Source: Nocardia anaemiae NBRC 100462
GTDB lineage: Bacteria; Actinomycetota; Actinomycetes; Mycobacteriales; Mycobacteriaceae
DNA: 40,875 bases
Assembly (NCBI RefSeq): GCF_001612725.1
Contig: NZ_BDAZ01000082.1
Location: 1 to 40,875, forward strand
Direction: 5' to 3'
Shown: positions 16,501 through 23,898 of the stretch, one piece after another
Layout: every line of letters begins with the position of its first letter
Position numbering within the stretch: the first letter of the stretch is position 1
The notes under the pieces: model-generated
Seen by the model: the letters and a program-made list of their open reading frames with translations, nothing else
Database searches by the model: none
What the model was told of the DNA's origin: nothing
Translations under genes and position numbers: made by a program

Positions 16501-19256
16501 GCCTGCTGGTGCGCACCGAGGACAACCTGTTCGGCTTCATCCATTCCTCGGTGATGGAATGGTTGGTGGCCAACCACATTGCCGAACAATTCGAAGTCGG
16601 CACCCCCGTGCCCGCCCAACTGACCCAGTCGCCGCTGTCTCAACTGTCGATCGACTTCCTCTGTGACCTCGCCGATAACCGGGCGCTGCGCACGTGGGCC
16701 GAGGGTGTGCTCGCCGACCAGGCGGCCGACGAGATGTCGCGCATCAATGCGATCCGGGTGGCGACCCGGCTGCGCACCGCACCGACCGCGGATCTGCGCG
16801 GTGCGAGTTTGGCCGGGGAGGATCTGTCCTATCGAGATCTGCGCGATGTCGATCTCACCGGAGCGGATCTCAGCGGCGCCCGGTTGGTCGGCACGAACCT
16901 CGACCGCGCCGTACTGCGCGGTGCACGATTGGTCGGCACCCGACTCGACGAGGCCAGCCTGGTCGGTGCGGATCTGGGCGAGGCCGATCTCACCCGCGCT
17001 CGCCTGGTGCACACCGATCTGACCGGATCGCGGGCCAGCGGTAGCCGCTGGTCGCGTGCGGCGCTCATCGAGGTCACCGGCACCCCCACCGGCACCGATC
17101 TGCGCGGTGCGGCCTGGGTGCCGGGGGTGGCGGCGCAGACCGAATTCGGGCCTGCCGCAATCGGAGTCCGGCACGGCTTCCATGCCAGACACGGCCGACT
17201 GCCGCAACCGGTCGCCTACAATCCGGACGGTGGCACGCTGGCCATCGGCAGCGATGACGGCGGTGTGCTCATCTGCGATGCCGAAACCGGCAGACCGCTG
17301 CGTACCTTGCAGACCCACCGTGCCCGCACCTTCGCGGTCGCGTTCACCGATACGGTGTTGGTTACCGGATCCGGCGACGGTACCGTCGGCATCTGGGATG
17401 CCGACACCGGTGAGCTGCGCCGAATCCTGTTGGGGCACAAGAACTGGCCGTGGCCGGTGGTACTGAGTCCCGATGGTGATCTGCTGGCCACCGGAGACGC
17501 CGACGGTGTACTGCGGCTGTGGACATTGCCGAGCGGCGAACTGCGACACGAATGCCGTCCGGCAGGTGGCGGCCGGGAACTCATCTACAGCTTGGATATT
17601 CGCGGACCGCTGGTCGCCGCTTCCTATCGGGATGGCACCGTGCGGCTGTGGGATATCGAAAGCGGCAGGCAGAGTGGCGAATTCAGCGGGGCATCCGGTT
17701 CGGTGTTCCGGGTGGTGTTCAATCCGACCGGTGAATTGCTCGCGGTCGGTGGCGTCGGCGGCACGCTGGCGCTGTGGGATCCATCGAGTTGCCGGAAGGT
17801 TCGCGATCTATCAGGGCATACCGGGCGGGTCTATACGGTGACCTTCCATCCCAGCCTCCCGATCATGGCGAGCGGGGATACCGATGGCGGGTTGCGGCTG
17901 TGGGATGCGGAGACCGGTGTGGAACGGCAGTCGCTCACCGAACACACCGCGGCCATCTACTGGCTCGCCTTCGATCCGGCGGGTGATCTGCTCGCCTCCG
18001 GCGACAGCGCCGGACTCGTCTGTCTGCACGAAAGCGAGACCGGCGAACTCCGACACCGGCTCACCGCCCATACCGGTTCGATCTGGCCATTCGCCTTTCG
18101 CCCGGACGGTTCGCAATTGGCCATTACCGACGACCAATTCACCACCCGGCTCTGGGATCCGGTATCCGGCGCCTGCAAGCACACGCTCACCGGCCACGGC
18201 CGCCAGGTCCGCACGGTCAGCTTCAATGCGGATGGCACCCTGCTCTCCGGCGTCGGCAACGACGGTGTGGTTCGACTGTGGGACCCGGTGACCGGGCGGT
18301 TGGTTCGCCGACTGATCGGCAGCGAAGACCGCTTGCTCACCTTCGAATCGGCGATATTCAGCAAACTCGGCCGCCATCAGCTCGGTCTGGTCGTCAACGA
18401 CGGGCGGCTCAGTCTGTTCAACCTCGATGCCGACCTGTACGAGCGGCACATCAATGTCGAATCGGCACCGATCTGGGCCGCCGCCTTCGACCCGACCGGC
18501 GACTATGTGGCCACCGCCAATGACGACGACACGGTGATCATCTGGGTGCGCACCACCGGCGCGCTGCACGCCGTCTGCGCCGAACATCGCGGGCGGGTGC
18601 GCTCGATCGCATTCAGTGCCGACGGTGCGCTGATGGCCACCGGCTGCGACGACTCAGTGGTTCGGCTCTGGGATGTGCGCTCCGGACGATTCCTGCGGGC
18701 ACTGCACGGACATCGCGACCGGGTGTACGCGGTCGCCTTTCACGAGGACCGCCTTGCCAGCGTGTCCTGGGATACCACCGCCCGCATCTGGGATATCGAA
18801 TCGGGCGCTGTGCTGCATACGCTGACCAGGCACACCGGCAGGCTCTGGACCGCTGCGGTCGACCCGGGAACCGGCACATTGGCGACCGGGGGCGATGATC
18901 TGGTTGTTCGGTTGTGGGACATGGCATCCGGACGTCATCTGCATACCCTCGAAGGGCATAAGCGCCGAGTCTGGTCGCTGAGCTTCGACCCCTCCGGCAA
19001 GCTGCTGGCCAGCGGCGGTGATGACGGCAACATCCTGCTGTGGTCGCGGCCGGACGACGACGCGCCATCGATCCGTGCGATCCTGCTCGGTCTGCCCGAA
19101 GGATGGGCGGCGCTCGCACCGGATGGTCGATACAAATTCGAGGGCAATATCGCCGGGCAGTTCTGGCATGTCATCGGCATGTCGCGGTTCGAATCCGGCG
19201 AGCTCGATCCCTACTTGCCGGAAGTGCGGCAGTTGGCGGCCGACGCGCCCTTCTGA
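13554..19256 (+). CDS. TIR - degenerate phosphoesterase - NACHT - pentapeptide - WD40 giant protein
   Basis: 1900 residues, candidate intracellular immune or cell-fate receptor. Order: TIR domain 6-137 (DFFISYSPADERW; probable catalytic Glu79 in TMEWQAAY), predicted NADase or signalling effector; calcineurin-like phosphoesterase fold 188-440, with GDMTESG (243-249) and GNHD (280-283) kept but the first and last metal motifs lost; a 100-residue segment 522-626 with a restriction-endonuclease-like feel; NACHT ATPase from about 645 (Walker A GDFGRGKT 687-694, Walker B LLFDGFDEL 759-767, sensor VASRTQHF) with helical region to about 1070; some 16 pentapeptide repeats 1079-1165; about 15 WD40 repeats 1210-1845, enough for two propellers; and a 55-residue tail. 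No signal or TM segment. Start GTG 13554; GGGGCA lies about 10 bases upstream and CATACT six bases upstream. ATP-driven oligomerisation and ligand sensing by WD40 are inferred from family. Confidence 0.93.
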   Translation: MTSGGRRDFFISYSPADERWATWLAWQLETAGYSTLIQAWDFVPGTNFIDFMDRGVRDSAVVLVVLSENYLGSYYGTMEWQAAYRTDPGKLMPVRIAECTLEGLLATITYVDLVRVSTAEQARRIVLERVGHLLAGRAKPPSEPGFPHEGPDRFAVETLTDTPVSALPRRTPVAAPAFPGATDHDEPRTSVSVLHVAGPRFGRGLLAPDEPSTAAELQARIHANVTHLVNQGVAKPDLIVVSGDMTESGRPREVEEALTFLSGLRTLLGLGPERLIVVPGNHDVSKPACHAYFLSCEARDRKPQPPYFPKLEQFARMFGALYQGLDHLVFDVGQPWTLFPIPELRMVVAGLNSTMAATHLPEDDYGRIGEPQASWFAERLRPFEENGWLRLGVVRHDPLPGAGTPAHDPELLRDADTLSRLLGGRLNLLLHGPGPGGPHLDRLDNALPVLPAAAPGRDEIIQLTAAGLARFSGRGESTAQLEFDWLKVTAALPTDKQPELLGSDEPELAEPPAESPAVDPHGRLLERVAEVCETRYPGAKVRRVEVEPPHLLITREDDEVIAQWRVGVHVGDMTRQVVEDFLGHDPEYGSELVYRGAAPPRSLREEAASHGLRVRSFTEFQGLLDLDDYLTHQAARLRADRTYPPELYVPQRFRILEHGDQQIRDDLVGELMKVIAADHGRFILILGDFGRGKTFALRELARRITETMPALIPILIDLRTLDKTHSVDGLVAAHLANHGEDRIDLKALHYMLREGRVVLLFDGFDELVTRISYDFAADHLETLLQAAVGKAKIIVASRTQHFESRAQVLTALGERVGLLQDRRIVSIEDFAPAQIHAFLTNRYGGDIRRADARMGLITGIEDLLGLAQNPRMLGFIADLDERRLRAAAGAKQTVGPAGLYREILESWLTYEADRTAGVAGALPGLRLHELWLGVTAFALRVWETGEPYLRLSELTEVAADLAELTGSSRMSVQQSAHAIGSGSLLVRTEDNLFGFIHSSVMEWLVANHIAEQFEVGTPVPAQLTQSPLSQLSIDFLCDLADNRALRTWAEGVLADQAADEMSRINAIRVATRLRTAPTADLRGASLAGEDLSYRDLRDVDLTGADLSGARLVGTNLDRAVLRGARLVGTRLDEASLVGADLGEADLTRARLVHTDLTGSRASGSRWSRAALIEVTGTPTGTDLRGAAWVPGVAAQTEFGPAAIGVRHGFHARHGRLPQPVAYNPDGGTLAIGSDDGGVLICDAETGRPLRTLQTHRARTFAVAFTDTVLVTGSGDGTVGIWDADTGELRRILLGHKNWPWPVVLSPDGDLLATGDADGVLRLWTLPSGELRHECRPAGGGRELIYSLDIRGPLVAASYRDGTVRLWDIESGRQSGEFSGASGSVFRVVFNPTGELLAVGGVGGTLALWDPSSCRKVRDLSGHTGRVYTVTFHPSLPIMASGDTDGGLRLWDAETGVERQSLTEHTAAIYWLAFDPAGDLLASGDSAGLVCLHESETGELRHRLTAHTGSIWPFAFRPDGSQLAITDDQFTTRLWDPVSGACKHTLTGHGRQVRTVSFNADGTLLSGVGNDGVVRLWDPVTGRLVRRLIGSEDRLLTFESAIFSKLGRHQLGLVVNDGRLSLFNLDADLYERHINVESAPIWAAAFDPTGDYVATANDDDTVIIWVRTTGALHAVCAEHRGRVRSIAFSADGALMATGCDDSVVRLWDVRSGRFLRALHGHRDRVYAVAFHEDRLASVSWDTTARIWDIESGAVLHTLTRHTGRLWTAAVDPGTGTLATGGDDLVVRLWDMASGRHLHTLEGHKRRVWSLSFDPSGKLLASGGDDGNILLWSRPDDDAPSIRAILLGLPEGWAALAPDGRYKFEGNIAGQFWHVIGMSRFESGELDPYLPEVRQLAADAPF

Positions 19257-19320
19257 GCAGGTCGAAATGAGAGATTGATAGCCTTACTCTCACAGCATTG
19301 CGTCAGTAAGGAGATCGGTG

Positions 19321-19866
19321 ATGGCCGAGGAGAGTGCGCAGTCCGAGCTGGCGGGTTTGCTCGATGGTAGGTGCACGACCGAGCAGGCGTGGAAGCTGTT
19401 CGACAGTTTGCCCGCGGCCAGGGTCGCGGAGGTGACTGTCGGCCGGTGGCGGGGCGAGGAACTCGATACCGGGCATCCGTTCGCCGGGGTGTTGGTCGCT
19501 TCGGGCTGGTACGGCAAGCAATTCGATGACCCGGAGTCGGTGCATCCATTGCTGTTTGCCGACGAACCGGGAAATATCTTCGCGGTCGATCCGCGCCGGG
19601 TACCGCTCGGTCTGGCCGGAAAGGTACCGCCCTCGGGCGTGCGGGCGGTGCGCAAGCTGCTGCCGGTGCTCGGCCCGGCAATCCGAACTCACAGGTCGGC
19701 CGCGCGTTTGCGCGATATCGAATACCGCCGTGTGGCCAGTGCCGCGATGGTTTACGACCATCTGCCGATCATCGATCACTTCCGTCGGGTGGATATCGAT
19801 ACGCTGCTCGGGGTGATGGATATGCGGGGAATGACCGAGCCGTACTTTTTCGTTCTGCGTCGCTGA
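19321..19866 (+). CDS. GXWXG / DUF4334-family protein
   Basis: 181 residues. The N-terminal half carries VGRWRGEELDTGHPFAG (about 40-56) followed by GWYGKQF, the GXWXG pattern; the C-terminal half (about 120-180) with the ARLRDIEYRRVASAAMVYD block matches DUF4334, ending with DMRG and a hydrophobic strand. Members are actinobacterial and proteobacterial proteins of unknown function. ATG 19321 is preferred over GTG 19318 because AAGGAG at 19308-19313 is seven bases away. It sits 64 bases after the giant gene, and a short inverted repeat TGAGAG/CTCTCA (about 19267-19292) lies in the gap. It may be cotranscribed with the downstream FAD monooxygenase. Confidence 0.78.
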   Translation: MAEESAQSELAGLLDGRCTTEQAWKLFDSLPAARVAEVTVGRWRGEELDTGHPFAGVLVASGWYGKQFDDPESVHPLLFADEPGNIFAVDPRRVPLGLAGKVPPSGVRAVRKLLPVLGPAIRTHRSAARLRDIEYRRVASAAMVYDHLPIIDHFRRVDIDTLLGVMDMRGMTEPYFFVLRR

Positions 19867-19994
19867 TCCGGTTATTTCGGTTTGGTTCTGGGCTCGATTT
19901 CCGGGCATACCCCTGGAGTCGGCCCAGGACAGGCCGATGCATCCGCGCCCGCGGAAGGTCCGTCCGGCGCGTGCGCACGGAGGGAGGTCGGGCA

Positions 19995-21221
19995 ATGGAA
20001 CCTACGACGTGTCTGGTGGTCGGTGGGGGACCGGCTGGCATGGTGCTCGGATTGCTGCTTGCCCGCAGCGGTATCGATGTCACTGTCCTGGAGAAACATA
20101 AGGATTTCCTGCGCGATTTCCGCGGCGACACAGTACATCCCACAACCTTGGACCTGCTCGACGAATTGGGTCTCGGCGAGGAATTCGCGAAACTGCCCGC
20201 GCGCAAACTGCGACAGATCCAGCTGCCGATCCGCGGTTCGGTGCAGACCGTGTTCACCCTGGAACACCTGCCGGGTACGCACAAATACATCGCGATGGTG
20301 CCGCAGTGGGATCTGCTGGACCTCGTGGCTGGGGCCGCCGATCGCGAGCCGAACTTCCGGCTGCGCATGAATACCGAAGCGACAGGAGTGATCCGGGAGG
20401 ACGGCCGGGTCACCGGTGTCGCCTACCGGACCAGTGACGGCGAAACCGGCGAGATCCGCGCCGACCTGACCGTTGCCTGCGATGGCCGCGATTCGGTGCT
20501 GCGGGCCGAAGTCGGCCTCGGCTCACGCAGTTGGCCGACACCGATGGATGTGTGGTGGTTCCGCCTGCCACGCACCGAAATCGACCCTACCGGTTTGATC
20601 GCACTGCTCAGCGCCAATCGCGCCGCGGTCATGTTCGACCGCGGCGACTACTGGCAGGTCGCGACCCTCATCGCCAAGGGCAGCGATGCGGCAGCCCGCC
20701 GCGGTCCGGTCACCGAAATCGTGCGCAGCATGGCCGATTCCGCACCCTGGCTCAGTGACCGGCAGGATGCGCTGCGGGACTGGGACGAGGTGAAACTGCT
20801 CAACGTGAAGTTGGATCGCCTCACCAAGTGGTACACCGACGGTCTGCTCTGCATCGGCGACGCCGCCCACGCCATGTCCCCTGCCGGTGGTGTCGGGATC
20901 AACCTCGCCATCCAGGATGCCGTCGCCACCGCGAGAATCCTTGCGCCAGTCTTGGCTTCGGGCAACCTGACCACCCGCGACCTGGCCAGGATACAGCGTC
21001 GCCGCGCCCTCCCAACCGCCGTCACCCAGGGTCTACAACGCATCCTGCACGCCGCCGTGATCCGTCCCGCCCTCTCCGGCCGAATCAATATCGCCAACGC
21101 CGCAACGACTCCCTTACCGCTACGCATCCTGCGCCGGATCCCCGTCCTCCGCACCTTCCCTCCTTTTCTGATTGCTCGAGGAATACTCCCCGAACACGCG
21201 CCCGCTTTCGCTCGTCGCTGA
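19995..21221 (+). CDS. FAD-dependent monooxygenase (PHBH-like)
   Basis: 408-residue flavoprotein of the class A aromatic hydroxylase family. It shows the dinucleotide motif VVGGGPAGMVLGLLLARSG (about 8-26) with the terminal Glu of VLEKH, the DG motif in VACDGRDSVLRAE (about 160-172), and the second FAD motif CIGDAAHAMSPAGGVGINLA (about 285-304). No membrane anchor is obvious, though the last 50 residues are basic and hydrophobic. Substrate unknown; family members hydroxylate or epoxidise aromatic or polyketide compounds. ATG 19995 has GGGAGG at 19982-19987. It lies 128 bases after the DUF4334 gene, same strand, and is convergent with the quinone oxidoreductase. Confidence 0.9.
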   Translation: MEPTTCLVVGGGPAGMVLGLLLARSGIDVTVLEKHKDFLRDFRGDTVHPTTLDLLDELGLGEEFAKLPARKLRQIQLPIRGSVQTVFTLEHLPGTHKYIAMVPQWDLLDLVAGAADREPNFRLRMNTEATGVIREDGRVTGVAYRTSDGETGEIRADLTVACDGRDSVLRAEVGLGSRSWPTPMDVWWFRLPRTEIDPTGLIALLSANRAAVMFDRGDYWQVATLIAKGSDAAARRGPVTEIVRSMADSAPWLSDRQDALRDWDEVKLLNVKLDRLTKWYTDGLLCIGDAAHAMSPAGGVGINLAIQDAVATARILAPVLASGNLTTRDLARIQRRRALPTAVTQGLQRILHAAVIRPALSGRINIANAATTPLPLRILRRIPVLRTFPPFLIARGILPEHAPAFARR

Positions 21222-21329
21222 CTCAGTGGATGCACTCGGTGCAACGATGCAGTCCGCGCATCGAATGGTCCACGGGAAACAGCAACGGCCACAGTGGATT
21301 CCAATCCGGTAGGCGGCGCGGTCCTGCGG

Positions 21330-21352
21330 GATTCCGCCCGTTCCGCGGAATC
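21330..21352. terminator. Hairpin between convergent genes
   Basis: GATTCCGC (21330-21337) and GCGGAATC (21345-21352) form a perfect 8-bp stem with a seven-base loop in the 206-base gap between the + strand monooxygenase and the - strand oxidoreductase. No T-run on either side. A bidirectional terminator is the simplest reading, with moderate support. Confidence 0.4.
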
Positions 21353-21427
21353 GCTCCGCTGATGGGCGCTTTCGAGGGGAATCCGAGGGAGAATGCCTTG
21401 CGTCGTGGCGGTTTGGTGTGCGTTGCG

Positions 21428-22396
21428 TCAGGGACGCAGGACGATTTTGCCGATGGGGGAGCGCTGTTCGATGAGTTGGTGGGCATTGGCCGCCTCATCG
21501 AGGGAAAGTACGGAATCGACTTGGGGAGCGAGGGTTCCGGTGGCGGCTCGGTCTAGGGCGGCGGTGCCGCAGCGGGACACTTCGGCGAGCCAAGCCGGAC
21601 CGGCGCAGGCGGTGAGGGTGAGGCCGTTGGGGAGTAGATCCGTGGTGGAGATCTGAGCCGGAGCTCCGGAGAGCCAGCCGTAGCTGAGGATTCGGCCGCG
21701 CACCGGTGTCATGGCCGTCAGTAGGTCGCGGGCGGTGGTGCCGCCGATGGAATCGAAGACTACGTCGAGAGTTGTGCCGTCGAGGCTTTCGCGCAGCCGG
21801 TTCGGCCAGTCCGGCGCATTGTGGTCGATGACCGTGTCCGCGCCCAATGCCAGTGCACGCGCCGACTTTTCGGGGCCGCCAGCGGTCGCGATGACGCGCG
21901 CGGCGCCGAATTCCTTGGCGAGTTGGGTAAGCGCGCTGCCGACTCCCGTCGCGGCGGCTTCGATGAGGACTGTTTCGGTGCCGGTGAGTGCCGCGGTCGC
22001 GAGCAGCGGCAGTGCCACCGACCCGTCCATCAGGACGGCGGCCGCGTCGACCGACGACAGGGCGTCCGGTATCGCGGTCGCGGCGGCCGCTGGTGCGCAG
22101 ACGAATTCGGCGTAGGAGCCGAAACCCATGGTCGCCACCGCGACCCGTCGACCCAGCAGTGCCGTGTCGACCCCGTCCCCGATCTCGACGACCACTCCGG
22201 CGGCCTGAAAACCGAAGACAACCGGTGGTTCCGCAGGCATCGGGAATTCGCCCGAACGCAGTTTGGTCTCCGGGAACAGCACCGGAATAGCCTCGGCGCG
22301 GATCACGAGTTCGCCGGGGCCTGGGTGCGGCACGGTGACATCCTGGGCGACCAGGACCTCGGGTCCGCCGACGCCGGTCATTACGATTGCCTTCAT
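21428..22396 (-). CDS. Zinc-independent quinone oxidoreductase (MDR family)
   Basis: 322-residue medium-chain dehydrogenase/reductase that would reduce quinones or enals with NADPH. The N-terminal MKAIVMTGVGGPEVL and the Rossmann motif IEAAATGVGSALTQLAKEFGA (AxxGxG-type; about 140-160) are typical of the QOR branch; catalytic zinc ligands are missing. ATG 22396 is used, with GGAG six bases upstream; an earlier in-frame GTG would extend into the operator. It diverges from a tetR gene, with twin palindromes between, so the pair looks like a self-contained induced detoxification unit. Confidence 0.9.
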   Translation of the reverse strand: MKAIVMTGVGGPEVLVAQDVTVPHPGPGELVIRAEAIPVLFPETKLRSGEFPMPAEPPVVFGFQAAGVVVEIGDGVDTALLGRRVAVATMGFGSYAEFVCAPAAAATAIPDALSSVDAAAVLMDGSVALPLLATAALTGTETVLIEAAATGVGSALTQLAKEFGAARVIATAGGPEKSARALALGADTVIDHNAPDWPNRLRESLDGTTLDVVFDSIGGTTARDLLTAMTPVRGRILSYGWLSGAPAQISTTDLLPNGLTLTACAGPAWLAEVSRCGTAALDRAATGTLAPQVDSVLSLDEAANAHQLIEQRSPIGKIVLRP

Positions 22397-22408
22397 TGCT
22401 GACTCCAT

Positions 22409-22460
22409 AACTTGACTGACGGTCCAGATGATTCGAACCATATGGACCGTCGGTCAAGTT
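22409..22460. promoter_or_regulatory. Twin palindromic TetR operator
   Basis: AACTTGACTGACGGTCCA (22409-22426) and TGGACCGTCGGTCAAGTT (22443-22460) are inverted copies with one mismatch in 18. Each arm holds its own small palindrome: GACCG-T-CGGTC on the right, perfect, and GACTG-A-CGGTC on the left. The two sites sit 32 bases apart between the divergent oxidoreductase and tetR starts, so one regulator could control both promoters. Regulation by the adjacent TetR protein is inferred. Confidence 0.85.
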
Positions 22461-22478
22461 GTCAATGAAGGTGGTGGA

Positions 22479-23054
22479 ATGACCGACAAACGCCCGAGGG
22501 AAAGGGCGGATGCCGCACGTAACCGGCAGGCGATTCTGACCGCGACCGCCGCGCTGCTCGCCGAACACGGCGCCGACGCGCTCACCATGGACCGGGTCGC
22601 GGCCGCCGCCGGGGTCGGCAAAGGCACGATCTTCCATCGCTTCGGCAATCGCGCCGGATTACTGCACGAGATGATCGCCGAGAGCACCTTCGCCGTAATG
22701 GACGCCGTCCGGAGCGGACCGCCGCCGCTGGGCCCAGGGGCACCTGCCGGTGAGCGACTGCTGGCCTTCTTCGACGCTTTCGTGCGAATGATGACCGACA
22801 ACATCGAGGTGACGGTCGCCTACCTACAGGGTCCTCCGCATCCACGCGCCGCCGAAATCCACGAATTCTGGGACGCCCACATCACCGCGCTGCTGCGCGA
22901 GGCTCGGCCCGACCTGGATGCCGAGGTGGTCGGCAGGCTGCTGCTCGGCGCACTGGGCGGCGAACAGGTGCCGCGACTGGCGCGTGCGGGGCAGACCGAG
23001 CGGCTGCTTGCGGCGGTTCGTGAACTCGTCGAATCGGTGCTGCGCGCGCCCTAG
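22479..23054 (+). CDS. TetR-family regulator
   Basis: 191 residues. The N-terminal helix-turn-helix domain is complete: RQAILTATAALLAEHGADALTM then DRVAAAAGVGKGTIFHRFGNRAGLL (about 18-60). The helical C-terminal ligand domain is variable as usual, with AFFDAFVRMM and a dimerisation end. ATG 22479 is preceded by GGTGG. It diverges from the quinone oxidoreductase and probably represses both genes through the twin palindromes. Its stop overlaps the stop of the convergent HD gene in a CTAG. Confidence 0.93.
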   Translation: MTDKRPRERADAARNRQAILTATAALLAEHGADALTMDRVAAAAGVGKGTIFHRFGNRAGLLHEMIAESTFAVMDAVRSGPPPLGPGAPAGERLLAFFDAFVRMMTDNIEVTVAYLQGPPHPRAAEIHEFWDAHITALLREARPDLDAEVVGRLLLGALGGEQVPRLARAGQTERLLAAVRELVESVLRAP

Positions 23055-23764
23055 TCCCTTGCGAGGATGGCGGCGAAACGTTCGTCGGCGCTGTCGAGTT
23101 GGTGCAGGATATGCCGTTTGACGTGCTCCGCGAGCGGAGTGTCCGCGCGGGTGACGAGGTCGCGGTAGATATCGGTGAGCGGGCGGTACTTGGTGGCGAG
23201 TTTGCGCATCGCCGGACCGTCGGCGTAGAGGATGCCGACGCCGTTATCGGTGAAGTCGGACAATTTGACGATGCGCGCCCACGGGGCGCGATCGAGATTG
23301 GCCGCCACGTGTTCGCGGTATTGCGCGAGCCGATCACTATCCGGATCGGGTTCCGGATTGGTGACGGCGGCGACGAGCTCCGCGACCCGGGCGCCGAATC
23401 GAGCCGAGAGTTCGGCGAGGGCGGCATCGGTCGGCGCACCCGGACGCGCGCCCGCCAGTTCGACCGGGTGATCTTCGACCGAATCGTGCAGCAGTCCGGC
23501 CGCGACGACGTCCGGGTCCCGCACCTCGTAGTGGCTGACGATCCGAATGGCAACGCGCAGTATATGACTCAGATAGGGTTCGCGGCCGTAGCGATCGTCG
23601 CGGTGCAATTCGGTAGCCAGATCCAATGCCTCGGTGAGCCGTTCGGTGTCGGACAATTCGGCTATTTCCAGCAGTAATCGTTCGCGCAGTCCGCTTTCGC
23701 CGTAGACCTCGCTGATCGTATGCAGCGGCATCACGGCCAAAACCCCCGCCCCGGGATTGCTCAT
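23051..23764 (-). CDS. HD-domain hydrolase, MESH1/SpoT-like
   Basis: 237 residues with a SpoT-hydrolase-type HD domain. His67 (GREPYLSHILRVA), His93-Asp94 (LLHDSVED), Glu97-Asp98 and Asp170 with Asn174 (KLSDFTDN) line up with the metal and catalytic residues of MESH1 (H, HD, ED, DxxxN). It lacks any synthetase, TGS or ACT domain, so a small alarmone hydrolase that cleaves (p)ppGpp or NADPH-like substrates is the best guess; other phosphohydrolase substrates are possible. No ribosome site precedes ATG 23764; TAGATT six bases upstream points to a leaderless mRNA. The 3' end overlaps tetR by four bases. Confidence 0.85.
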   Translation of the reverse strand: MSNPGAGVLAVMPLHTISEVYGESGLRERLLLEIAELSDTERLTEALDLATELHRDDRYGREPYLSHILRVAIRIVSHYEVRDPDVVAAGLLHDSVEDHPVELAGARPGAPTDAALAELSARFGARVAELVAAVTNPEPDPDSDRLAQYREHVAANLDRAPWARIVKLSDFTDNGVGILYADGPAMRKLATKYRPLTDIYRDLVTRADTPLAEHVKRHILHQLDSADERFAAILARD

Positions 23765-23776
23765 ATAGCCAATCTA
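23762..23776 (-). promoter_or_regulatory. Candidate leaderless promoter of the HD hydrolase gene
   Basis: On the - strand TAGATT (23776-23771) is followed by six bases and then the ATG (23764-23762). This puts the predicted transcription start at the start codon, with no Shine-Dalgarno sequence. It matches the layout at pepQ and at the AlkB-like gene. Confidence 0.5.
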
Positions 23777-23898
23777 TCGGGGGCGGCCGCTCACCGCTGT
23801 GCTCTGGACCACTGTTCAACTGCGCGAAAATAATCCGTTGCCGCGCGGTGGCCGTCGTGGTCTCCTGAAAGGCACGCGAGGCAGGACTGGAGGTGAAT

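Noticed and set aside
17200..19080. Possible DNA tandem repeat or CRISPR-like array
   Set aside because: The periodicity is at protein level (about 42-residue WD40 blades); the DNA of the blades is diverged and there are no identical repeats with spacers. No CRISPR array was seen anywhere.
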